Shown here: piece by piece, positions 1 through 6,985 of the stretch
Position numbering within the stretch: the stretch's first letter is position 1
How the letters are laid out: each line of letters begins with the position of its first letter
From: Pedococcus sp.
Lineage (GTDB): Bacteria; Actinomycetota; Actinomycetes; Actinomycetales; Dermatophilaceae
Length of the DNA stretch: 12,245 nt
Assembly (NCBI GenBank): GCA_025936615.1
Contig: JAICSZ010000023.1
Location: 1-12,245, forward strand
Direction of reading: 5' to 3'
Program-made: the position numbers and the translations under genes
Notes under the pieces: model-generated
Seen by the model: only the letters and a program-made list of their open reading frames with translations
The model's database searches: none
What the model was told of the DNA's origin: nothing

Positions 1-1
1 C

Positions 2-550
2 CTCATCGTGCCAGTGGCCGCGGCGCTGCTGTGGAAGCACGCCCTCTACAACCCCGAGTACGGCCTGCTCAACGGGTTGCTCAAGGGAATCTTCGGCAAC
101 GGCGCGCCGCAGCCGGACTGGATCACCAACAACCCCCTGATCGCGATCATCGCCGCGCTCGTGTGGCAGTGGACGCCGTTCATGATGCTGATCCTGCTGG
201 CCGGACTCCAGAGCCGCCCGCTCGACGTCGTCGAGGCCGCCCGCATCGACGGCGCCAGCAGCTGGCAGATCTTCACCAACATGACGCTCCCGCACCTGCG
301 CCAGTACATCGAGCTGTCCGCGCTGCTCGGCGCCATCTACGTGGTGCAGAACTTCGACCACGTCTTCACCATCACCTCTGGCGGGCTCGGCACGGCGAAC
401 CTGCCCTACTTCATCTACCAGACCTTCTACACCGCGCAGGACTACGGTCGCGCCTCGGCAGCGGGCGTGGTGGTCGTCATCGGCACGATCATCATCGCCA
501 CCCTCGCCCTGCGAACCGTCTTCAGCCTGTTCAAGGAGGAGCAACGATGA
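2..550 (+). CDS. Sugar/polyol ABC transporter permease, MalF/SmoF-like (5' end missing)
   Basis: Membrane-spanning subunit of a binding-protein-dependent carbohydrate importer in the cytoplasmic membrane. The reading frame is open to the left edge (first whole codon at base 2), so the N-terminal part lies outside the window; the GTG at 8 is internal, not a start. The visible 182 residues begin with a typical MalF-family segment (WKHALYNPEYGLLN). They include a hydrophobic helix near bases 143-205 and the cytoplasmic EAA loop (EAARIDGASSWQIF, bases 233-274) that docks on the ATPase. Two more hydrophobic helices follow, the last at about bases 460-520. The stop overlaps the start of the second permease by 4 bases (ATGA), so the two are translationally coupled and presumably form a heterodimer. 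The downstream polyol dehydrogenases and xylulokinase suggest a sugar-alcohol substrate; that part is inference. Confidence 0.9.
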   Translation, partial: LIVPVAAALLWKHALYNPEYGLLNGLLKGIFGNGAPQPDWITNNPLIAIIAALVWQWTPFMMLILLAGLQSRPLDVVEAARIDGASSWQIFTNMTLPHLRQYIELSALLGAIYVVQNFDHVFTITSGGLGTANLPYFIYQTFYTAQDYGRASAAGVVVVIGTIIIATLALRTVFSLFKEEQR

Positions 551-1464
551 GCACCGCCGCGAACCCGGAGACCACCGCCACGCCGACCGGCACGGCGCGA
601 CGCTCCGGCACCGTGCCCGGGTCCGGTCCGACCCAGGAGTACACCCACGCGAAGCCGCCCCGCGGCTCCGCCCTGCTCTCGCTGCTCGCGTGGGTCATCG
701 GCGTGCTCTTCGCGCTCCCGGTGCTGTGGATGATCCTCACGTCATTCCACAAGGAGACCGACGCCGCCAAGAACCCGCCGGACGTCTTCGCCCCGCTCAG
801 CCTGGACGGCTACCGCAGCTTCTTCGACGCCGGGCCGTGGCCGCCGCTGCTCAACTCCATCACCGCCAGCGTCATCTCGACGGCCCTGGTCCTCCTGCTG
901 GCCTTCCCCGCCGCCTACGCCCTGTCGATCCGGCCCGTGAAGAGGTGGACCGATGTCCTGTTCTTCTTCCTGTCCACCAAGATGCTCCCCATCGTCGCCG
1001 GCATCCTGCCCCTCTACCTGTTCGCGCAGAAGGTCCACCTGCTCGACAACATCTGGTGGCTGATCCTGCTCTACACCGCCATGAACCTGCCGATCGCGGT
1101 CTGGATGCTGCGCTCGTTCCTCGCCGAGGTGCCGGTCGACATGCTCGAGGCGGCCTCGGTGGACGGCGCGAGCCTGACCCGCACCCTGCGCTCGATCGTC
1201 GCGCCGGTCGTCATGCCCGGCATCGCGGCCGCAGCCCTGATCTGCTTCATCTTCAGCTGGAACGAGCTGCTGCTCGCGCGGGTGCTCACCGGCACGCGGG
1301 CCGGCACCGCGCCGGTATTCCTCACCGGCTTCGTCACCAGCCAGGGCCTGTTCCTCGCCAAGGTCTGCGCAGCCTCGTTCGTGGTGTCGATCCCCGTGCT
1401 CGCCGCCGGTTTCGCCGCCCAGGACAAGCTCGTCCAGGGCCTGTCCATGGGCGCGGTGAAGTGA
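547..1464 (+). CDS. Sugar/polyol ABC transporter permease, MalG/SmoG-like
   Basis: Second membrane subunit of the importer, 305 residues. The start is chosen at ATG 547, which overlaps the previous stop and follows a strong ribosome-binding site (AAGGAGGA at 533-540, 6 bases upstream). A hydrophilic, Thr/Pro-rich tail of about 40 residues precedes the first membrane helix (about 42-66). Further helices lie near 102-122, 135-158, 165-185, 215-236 and 270-292, making the six usual for this family. The EAA loop starts at E201 (EAASVDGASLTRTLRSIVAP) and is well conserved. This pattern is typical of the MalG/binding-protein-dependent permease family. No ATPase gene follows: the next gene, overlapping by 4 bases (GTGA), encodes a dehydrogenase. 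The energising subunit must therefore be encoded upstream or be shared, as the MsiK ATPase is in other actinomycetes (inference). Confidence 0.93.
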   Translation: MSTAANPETTATPTGTARRSGTVPGSGPTQEYTHAKPPRGSALLSLLAWVIGVLFALPVLWMILTSFHKETDAAKNPPDVFAPLSLDGYRSFFDAGPWPPLLNSITASVISTALVLLLAFPAAYALSIRPVKRWTDVLFFFLSTKMLPIVAGILPLYLFAQKVHLLDNIWWLILLYTAMNLPIAVWMLRSFLAEVPVDMLEAASVDGASLTRTLRSIVAPVVMPGIAAAALICFIFSWNELLLARVLTGTRAGTAPVFLTGFVTSQGLFLAKVCAASFVVSIPVLAAGFAAQDKLVQGLSMGAVK

Positions 1465-2969
1465 GCCACTCGACGCCGACCCCGCTCTCCAACAAGACCA
1501 TCGGTGAGCTGGATGCGAGCGTCGGCAAGCCGGCATACGACCGCTCGAAGCTCACCACGGGCATCGTCCACTTCGGCGTCGGCGGCTTCCACCGGGCCCA
1601 CCAGGCGATGTACCTCGACGCCCTCATGAACGAGGGCAAGGCCCTCGACTGGGCGCTGTGCGGCGTGGGCGTACTACCGCACGACCGACGCATCGTCGAC
1701 ACGCTCAACGGCCAGGACGGGCTCTACACCCTGGTCGTCAAGCACCCCGACGGGCGACGGGAGCCCAGGGTGATCGGCTCGATCGCGACGATGCTCTTCG
1801 CGCCGGACAACCCGCAGGCCGTGGTCGACCTGCTCGCCGACGAGCGGACGCGCATCGCCTCGCTCACCATCACCGAGGGTGGCTACCTCGTGAACCAGGT
1901 GACCGGCGAGTTCGACGCCGCCGACCCCTCGATCCAGGCCGACCTCTCAGCCGACTTCGCCGACGGCGACTCCCCCACCACGGCGTTCGGCTACCTCACG
2001 GCGGCGCTTGACCGGCGCCGCCGTGACGGCCGACCACCGTTCACGGTGATGAGCTGCGACAACCTGCCCGACAACGGCGACGTCGCCAAGCGGATGCTGT
2101 GCGCGTTCGCGCGCGTCAAGGACCCCGAGCTCGCCGACTGGATGGAGGCAGAGGTCCCCTTCCCCAACTGCATGGTCGACCGGATCACGCCGGTCACGAC
2201 GCCGGAGGACATCGAGCGCCTGGGTGAGGAGTTCGGGGTGGCCGACGGGTGGCCGGTGGTGTGCGAGCCGTTCACCCAGTGGGTGCTCGAGGACCACTTC
2301 GGCCAGGGCCGACCGCAGTTCGAGGACGCCGGGGTGCAGCTGGTCGACGACGTCGTGCCCTACGAGCTGATGAAGCTGCGGCTCCTCAACGCCAGCCACC
2401 AGGCCCTGTGCTACCTCGGCTACCTCGCCGGCTACCGCCATGCCCACGAGGTCGCGCAGGACCCCTTGTTCGCCCGCTTCCTCCTGGGGTACATGGAGCG
2501 CGAGGGCACCCCGACCCTGCGCCCCGTCCCGGGCGTGGACCTCGACGCCTACCGCCACGAGCTGGTCGCGCGGTTCGCCAACCCCGAGATCCGCGACACC
2601 CTCGCCCGGCTGTGCGCCGAGTCCTCCGACCGGATCCCGAAGTGGCTGGTCCCGGTCATCAGGGCCAACCTGGCCTCCGGCGGCCAGATCGACCTGTCCG
2701 CCCTCGTGGTCGCCTCCTGGGCCCGGTACGCCGAGGGCGTCGACGAGCAGGGCAACCCCATCGAGGTCGTTGACCGCCTCAAGGACCGCGTCATGGCCGC
2801 CGCTGCGCGGCAGCAGGACGACCCCCTGGCCTTCATCCGCGACCGCGACCTCTTCGGCGACCTCGTCGACGACGAGCGCTTCAGGAGCGCCTACACCGCG
2901 GCGCTCGACCGGTTGCACGCAGCGGGAGCGCGGTCGACGCTGGAGGCGTGGACCGCCGAGAACGCCTGA
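1461..2969 (+). CDS. Mannitol 2-dehydrogenase-family (D-arabitol/mannitol) dehydrogenase
   Basis: Polyol-specific long-chain dehydrogenase, 502 residues, close to the roughly 490 usual for the family. It is expected to oxidise a sugar alcohol with NAD+ in the cytosol: D-mannitol to D-fructose and/or D-arabitol to D-xylulose. The N-terminal nucleotide-binding segment reads GVGGFHRAHQ (G39, G41, H44, R45, H47). The family's catalytic signature K-x4-N-x2-H is intact as K305, N310 and H313 (KLRLLNASH). The segments VDRITPVTTPEDI and EPFTQWVLEDHF are also typical. The GTG start at 1461 overlaps the permease stop in a GTGA, lacks a clear Shine-Dalgarno sequence and is probably reached by translational coupling; the conserved N-terminus begins about 34 residues later. 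The sequence alone cannot separate mannitol, arabitol and sorbitol specificity. The xylulokinase downstream favours D-arabitol as at least one substrate. Uronate reductases (UxuB-type) are related, but the polyol context argues against them. Confidence 0.92.
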   Translation: MSHSTPTPLSNKTIGELDASVGKPAYDRSKLTTGIVHFGVGGFHRAHQAMYLDALMNEGKALDWALCGVGVLPHDRRIVDTLNGQDGLYTLVVKHPDGRREPRVIGSIATMLFAPDNPQAVVDLLADERTRIASLTITEGGYLVNQVTGEFDAADPSIQADLSADFADGDSPTTAFGYLTAALDRRRRDGRPPFTVMSCDNLPDNGDVAKRMLCAFARVKDPELADWMEAEVPFPNCMVDRITPVTTPEDIERLGEEFGVADGWPVVCEPFTQWVLEDHFGQGRPQFEDAGVQLVDDVVPYELMKLRLLNASHQALCYLGYLAGYRHAHEVAQDPLFARFLLGYMEREGTPTLRPVPGVDLDAYRHELVARFANPEIRDTLARLCAESSDRIPKWLVPVIRANLASGGQIDLSALVVASWARYAEGVDEQGNPIEVVDRLKDRVMAAAARQQDDPLAFIRDRDLFGDLVDDERFRSAYTAALDRLHAAGARSTLEAWTAENA

Positions 2970-2973
2970 GCAG

Positions 2974-3996
2974 ATGCGCGTCGCCGTCCTGAACCGCCCC
3001 GGCGAGGTGGCGGTGGTCGACCGCCCGACCCCCGAACCCGGCCCCGACGAGGTGCTGGTCCGGGTGCACGCCGTCGGGGTCTGCGGCTCCGACACCCACT
3101 ACTTCGACCACGGGCGGATCGGCCGCTTCGTGGTCGAGTCGCCGCTGGTCCTCGGCCACGAGGCGAGCGGCGTCATCGAGGGAGTGGGGTCCCACGTCGA
3201 CCCGGCCCGCGTCGGCGAACGGGTGTCGATCGAGCCGGGCGTGCCCTGCCGCCAATGCGTGCAGTGCCTTGCCGGGCGCTACAACCTCTGTCCCGACATG
3301 GTCTTCCACGCGACACCACCGGTGGACGGCTCGCTCGCCGAGCTCGTCGTCATCCACCATGCGTTCGCCCACGCCGTGCCCGACTCGGTGAACGACGAGG
3401 AGGCGGCGCTGCTCGAGCCGCTGTCGGTCGGCATCTGGGCGTGCCGCAAGGGCATGGCCGGCCCCGGCAGCCGGGTCCTGGTCACCGGGGCCGGCCCGAT
3501 CGGCCTGGTCTGCGTCCAGGTGGCCCGCGCCTGCGGCGCGAGCGAGGTCGTGGTCAGCGACGTCAACGCCGAACGCCTCGCAGTCGCAATGGAGCTCGGT
3601 GCGACCGACGCCTTCCTGTCTGGTTCCGTCACGCTCGAGGACTGGTATGCCGGTCGGCCGGCTCCCGAGGTGCTCCTCGAGTGCTCGGGGCACGCCGGGG
3701 CGACCCTGGACGCCATCCGGGTCCTGGCACCGGCCGGTCGGGCGGTCCTCGTCGGCATGGGCGGCGACGAGCTCGCCCTACCCCTGGCGGTCGTGCAGGA
3801 GCGCGAGCTGCTGGTGACGGGGACCTTCCGCTACGCCAACACCTGGCCCACCGCGATCGGACTCGTCGCGTCCGGCCAGGTGGACCTCGCGCGCCTGGTC
3901 ACAGGCCGCTTTCCGCTGACGGAGAGCGCGGCGGCACTCACCGCCGCCCGCGACACCCCCGGCGCCATCAAGGCCGTCATCAACCCGCAGGAGTGA
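2974..3996 (+). CDS. Zinc-dependent sorbitol/xylitol (L-iditol 2-) dehydrogenase-like MDR protein
   Basis: Medium-chain zinc dehydrogenase, 340 residues, probably oxidising sorbitol to fructose or xylitol to D-xylulose. Visible ligands of the catalytic zinc are C37 (GVCGSD), H62-E63 (GHEASG) and E148 in LLEPLSVG; a Glu at this third position is the hallmark of sorbitol-dehydrogenase-type enzymes. The structural-zinc cysteines are C92, C95, C98 and C106. The Rossmann motif GAGPIGL is followed by an acidic residue at the end of the second strand (SDVNAERL), which predicts NAD+ over NADP+. The ATG at 2974 is four bases past the previous stop and begins exactly where family homology begins. The frame stays open upstream inside the previous gene, but only as a shadow. 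The gene lies in the same operon as the transporter and xylulokinase. Exact polyol specificity is not readable from sequence. Confidence 0.9.
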   Translation: MRVAVLNRPGEVAVVDRPTPEPGPDEVLVRVHAVGVCGSDTHYFDHGRIGRFVVESPLVLGHEASGVIEGVGSHVDPARVGERVSIEPGVPCRQCVQCLAGRYNLCPDMVFHATPPVDGSLAELVVIHHAFAHAVPDSVNDEEAALLEPLSVGIWACRKGMAGPGSRVLVTGAGPIGLVCVQVARACGASEVVVSDVNAERLAVAMELGATDAFLSGSVTLEDWYAGRPAPEVLLECSGHAGATLDAIRVLAPAGRAVLVGMGGDELALPLAVVQERELLVTGTFRYANTWPTAIGLVASGQVDLARLVTGRFPLTESAAALTAARDTPGAIKAVINPQE

Positions 3997-4000
3997 GCCG

Positions 4001-5047
4001 ATGTCGACGATGAGCGCTGCCCGGCTGCCGGGCAACAGCACGGTCGAGCACGTCGAGGTGGAGGTCCCCCAACCCGGTCCCGGCCAGGTGTTGCTGCGGA
4101 TGCGCGCGTCGTCGATCTGCGGGAGCGACATCCGCGCCATCTACCGCGAGCACCTCGGGCACGGCGCCGAGGCCTACCGCGGGGTGGTCGCCGGCCACGA
4201 GCCGTGCGGCGAGGTCGCGCAGCTCGGCCCGGGCACCCGTCGGCTGTCCGTGGGCGACCGGGTCGTCGTCTACCACATCGCCGGCTGCGGAATGTGCCGC
4301 GAGTGCCGGCGCGGCTACCAGGTCGCGTGCCTCTCGTCGTTCCGAGCGGCCCACGGCTGGCAACGCGACGGCGGGCACGCCGAGTTCATGCTCGCGGAGG
4401 AGGCCTCGTGCATCCTGCTTCCCGAGCCGCTCACCTTTGTCGACGGGGCGTTGGTGTCCTGCGGGTTCGGCACGGCGTACGAGGCACTGCTGCGCGGCGG
4501 CGTGGGTGGACGGGACCGCCTCCTGGTGACGGGGCTCGGCCCGGTCGGGCTGGCGGCCGCGATGCTCGGGCAGGCGCTCGGCGCCACCACCGTCATCGGC
4601 TCGGATGCCTCCCCAAAGAGGGTCGAGCTGGCCCTGGAGCTGGGGCTGGTCGACACGGCAGTGACGCCTGACGCGCTGGACGATGCCGTCCGCGAGAGCA
4701 CCGGTGGGCGGGGCTGCGAGGTCTCCCTCGACTGCTCGGGGAACGCCGCCGCTCGGGAGTCCGCGCTGCGGAACACCCAAGCGTGGGGACGCTGCGTGCT
4801 GGTCGGCGAAGGTGGCCGCATCGACTTCGCCGTCTCCGACCTGTTGATCCACAAGCAGATCGCCCTCCACGGGTCGTGGGTGACCTCGCTGTTGCACATG
4901 GAGGAGCTGCTCGAGCTGCTCGTCCGCTGGGACCTGCACCCCGAGGAGGTGGTGACCCATCGCTACCCGCTCAGTGACGCCGGCGCGGCATACCAGGTTG
5001 CGGATGCCGGCCAGTCCGGCAAGGTGACCATCGTGATGGAGGACTGA
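4001..5047 (+). CDS. Second zinc-binding MDR alcohol/polyol dehydrogenase
   Basis: Medium-chain zinc dehydrogenase of 348 residues, clearly different from its upstream neighbour. Catalytic-zinc ligands are C40 (SICGSD), H66-E67 (GHEPCG) and probably C154 in SCGFGTAYEAL. Cys here resembles classical alcohol dehydrogenases rather than the Glu of sorbitol dehydrogenases. Structural-zinc cysteines are C96, C99, C102 and C110. The nucleotide-binding motif is GLGPVGL, followed by SDASPKR, again suggesting NAD+. ATG 4001 has a good ribosome-binding site (AGGAG at 3989-3993) four bases after the preceding gene; a second ATG at 4010 is possible but less well spaced. The stop overlaps the xylulokinase start (TGATG). 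The substrate is unknown. Candidates from context are another pentitol/hexitol or an intermediate needing a second oxidation. Some relatives act on threonine or sugar-alcohol phosphates, so a non-polyol substrate is possible. Confidence 0.88.
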   Translation: MSTMSAARLPGNSTVEHVEVEVPQPGPGQVLLRMRASSICGSDIRAIYREHLGHGAEAYRGVVAGHEPCGEVAQLGPGTRRLSVGDRVVVYHIAGCGMCRECRRGYQVACLSSFRAAHGWQRDGGHAEFMLAEEASCILLPEPLTFVDGALVSCGFGTAYEALLRGGVGGRDRLLVTGLGPVGLAAAMLGQALGATTVIGSDASPKRVELALELGLVDTAVTPDALDDAVRESTGGRGCEVSLDCSGNAAARESALRNTQAWGRCVLVGEGGRIDFAVSDLLIHKQIALHGSWVTSLLHMEELLELLVRWDLHPEEVVTHRYPLSDAGAAYQVADAGQSGKVTIVMED

Positions 5048-6462
5048 TGGCCGACGCCCAGCGCACGCTCGTCGCGGGGGTCGACTCCTCGACGCAGTCG
5101 TGCAAGGTCGTCGTGTGCGACGCCGCGACCGGTGAGGTGGTTCGGACCGGCCGGGCGGCGCACCCCGACGGCACGGAGGTGCACCCCGACCGCTGGTGGG
5201 AGGCCTACCAGCAGGCCACCGCCGACGACCTGCTGGCAGGGGTGTCGGCGATCTCGGTCGGCGGCCAGCAGCACGGCATGTGCGCCCTCGACGAGGCGGG
5301 GGCGGTGGTGCGGGATGCGCTGCTGTGGAACGACACGAGGTCTGCGCAGGCCTCGCGCGACCTGGTCGCCGAGCTGGGGGCCGCGACGTGGGTCGAGCGC
5401 ACTGGGTCGGTGCCCGTGCCCAGCTTTACGGTGACCAAGGTTCGCTGGCTGGCGGAGCACGAGCCCGACAAGGCGGCCCGGGTTGCTCAGGTGGTGCTGC
5501 CGCACGACTGGCTCACCGGCCGGATCCTCAAGCAGGGCAATGCCTTTGAGGAGTATGCCACCGACCGGGGGGACGCCTCGGGCACCGGGTACTTCTCCAC
5601 CGCGGACGGTGCGTACCTGCCAGACATCCAGGAGCTCGCGTTCGGAAGGCCGTTCGGGACGCCCCGTGTGCTCCAACCACACGAAGCGGCCGGGCGGACA
5701 TCCGACGGCGTCCTCGTCGGCCCGGGGACGGGCGACAACGCCGGCGCGGCCCTCGGTCTGGGCCTGCGACCGGGGGACGTGGTCGTGTCCCTGGGGACGA
5801 GCGGCGCGGTGTTCGCGGACCACCAGTCCCCGGTGCACGACCCGAGCGGTGACGTTGCCGGGTTCGCCAGCGCCAGCGGCGGCCACCTGCCGTTGATGTG
5901 CACGCTCAACGCAGCCCGGGTGCTGAGCGCCGCCGCACACCTGGTCGGCACCGACCTGACCGGCCTCGACCAGCTGGCCCTGGCCACCGCCCCTGGCGCG
6001 GGAGGCCTGAGCCTGCTGCCCTACCTCGACGGCGAGCGCACGCCCAACCTGCCCGAGGCGACCGGGACCCTGGGCGGCCTGACCCGTGCCAACGCCACCC
6101 CGGAGAACCTCGCCCGCGCCGCCGTCGAGGGCATGCTCGCCAACCTCGTCGCCGGCGTGGAGGACCTGCGCGGGCTGGGCATCCCGGTGGAGCGGGTGCT
6201 GCTCATCGGCGGCGCCTCCGCCTCGCGTGCGGTGCGCGCCATCGCGCCCGGGCTCTTCGGCGTACCTGTGGTGGTGCCCGAGCCCGGTGAGTACGTCGGC
6301 CTCGGCGCCGCCCGGCAGGCGGCGTGGGTGCTGGCCGGCGGTGCGCAGCCGCCGCAGTGGCCGGTGCGGTTCGAGGAGACCCTCGAGCCGGGAGACGGCA
6401 CCTGGGGCCCCGAGGTCCTCGCCCGCTACGCCGCGCTGCTGGCGACCGTCCACGACCGCTGA
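5047..6462 (+). CDS. xylB: Xylulokinase (FGGY carbohydrate kinase)
   Basis: Cytosolic FGGY-family sugar kinase of 471 residues, predicted to convert D-xylulose plus ATP to D-xylulose 5-phosphate, the entry point to the pentose phosphate pathway. The N-terminal phosphate-binding segment is GVDSSTQSCK (D13). The sugar-contacting segment GGQQHGM (Q75, H76) matches the QxHG region of xylulokinases. The catalytic base is D230 in GTGDNAGAALG, as in characterised XylB. LGTSGAVF follows, and the C-terminal ATP-binding segment has GGASAS and GEYVGLGAARQAAW. The length is slightly below the usual 480-500 residues. The ATG at 5047 shares one base with the preceding TGA and has GGAGG at 5038-5042. This kinase is the main evidence that at least one dehydrogenase in the operon makes D-xylulose. 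Other ketose kinases in the family (such as ribulokinase) are less likely given the QHG segment. Confidence 0.92.
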   Translation: MADAQRTLVAGVDSSTQSCKVVVCDAATGEVVRTGRAAHPDGTEVHPDRWWEAYQQATADDLLAGVSAISVGGQQHGMCALDEAGAVVRDALLWNDTRSAQASRDLVAELGAATWVERTGSVPVPSFTVTKVRWLAEHEPDKAARVAQVVLPHDWLTGRILKQGNAFEEYATDRGDASGTGYFSTADGAYLPDIQELAFGRPFGTPRVLQPHEAAGRTSDGVLVGPGTGDNAGAALGLGLRPGDVVVSLGTSGAVFADHQSPVHDPSGDVAGFASASGGHLPLMCTLNAARVLSAAAHLVGTDLTGLDQLALATAPGAGGLSLLPYLDGERTPNLPEATGTLGGLTRANATPENLARAAVEGMLANLVAGVEDLRGLGIPVERVLLIGGASASRAVRAIAPGLFGVPVVVPEPGEYVGLGAARQAAWVLAGGAQPPQWPVRFEETLEPGDGTWGPEVLARYAALLATVHDR

Positions 6463-6493
6463 GCTCGCCTGAGGACTGCGGCAGGATGGCCGG

Positions 6494-6985
6494 ATGAGCT
6501 ACCCACCGCCCATCTACGACCACGACACCGGCGAGGTCAGCGCCTGGCTCCGTCCAGCAAACTCGGGGCCGGACCTGGTGTACCCCAATGGAAACCGCGT
6601 CCGGTACCTCGCGACCGGCGAGTCCACGGGAGGCACCTATGGGCTGTACCACTGGGATTTCGCGGGTCCCCGCAGCGGTCCCGACTCGCACTTCCACAAG
6701 ACCCTGACCGAGTCGTTCTACGTCCTGACCGGTGAGGTGAGCATCTTCGACGGAGAGCGGTGGAACACCACGCGCCCCGGGGACTTCGTGCACGTGCCGG
6801 CCGGTGGCCTGCACGGCTTCCGAAACGAGTCAGGTCCCGCGTCGATGCTGCTGCACTTCGCGCCGGGCGCTCCACGGGAGGGGTACTTCGAGGGGCTGGC
6901 CCGGGTCGCGGCCGGCGAGACCATGAGCGGTGCCGAGCGCGATGAGTTCATGCGCCACCACGACAACTGGTGGGCCGGCAGCTAG
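6494..6985 (+). CDS. Small cupin-domain protein
   Basis: Single-domain cupin of 163 residues, probably a cytosolic metal-binding beta-barrel. Both cupin motifs are complete. Motif 1 is H66-x-H68-x4-E73-x6-G80 (within SHFHKTLTESFYVLTG). Motif 2 is G96-x5-P102-x-G104-x2-H107-x3-N111 (GDFVHVPAGGLHGFRN). The four metal ligands H66, H68, E73 and H107 are therefore all present, so a metal-dependent enzyme or a sugar/ligand sensor is possible. The C-terminal 40 residues are acidic and helical-looking. The gene starts 31 bases after xylB on the same strand with a modest AGG at 6483-6485, so it is probably co-transcribed with the polyol operon, although a role there is only inferred. The function is not recognisable. 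Quercetinase-like dioxygenase, isomerase or storage-type cupins cannot be told apart here. Its stop codon abuts the stop of the convergent regulator gene. Confidence 0.85.
   Translation: MSYPPPIYDHDTGEVSAWLRPANSGPDLVYPNGNRVRYLATGESTGGTYGLYHWDFAGPRSGPDSHFHKTLTESFYVLTGEVSIFDGERWNTTRPGDFVHVPAGGLHGFRNESGPASMLLHFAPGAPREGYFEGLARVAAGETMSGAERDEFMRHHDNWWAGS

Noticed and set aside
690..1460. Open frame upstream of the mannitol-type dehydrogenase, inside the second permease.
   Set aside because: It is an Arg/Pro/His-rich shadow frame caused by high GC; the dehydrogenase fold begins shortly after GTG 1461.
2440..2973. In-frame extension upstream of the first zinc dehydrogenase.
   Set aside because: Ser/Thr/Pro/Arg-rich shadow of the mannitol-type dehydrogenase gene; the MDR domain starts at ATG 2974.
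3644..3662. A 19-base perfect repeat GGTATGCCGGTCGGCCGGC shared with 7375-7393.
   Set aside because: Both copies lie inside conserved coding frames (AGRPA residues, on opposite strands), there is no flanking similarity, and GC-rich codons for these residues explain it; only the embedded GTATGCC motif is kept as a separate observation.
4315..4899. Long minus-strand open frames opposite the second zinc dehydrogenase and other genes.
   Set aside because: Antisense shadows typical of GC-rich actinobacterial DNA, with no recognisable domain and no ribosome-binding sites.
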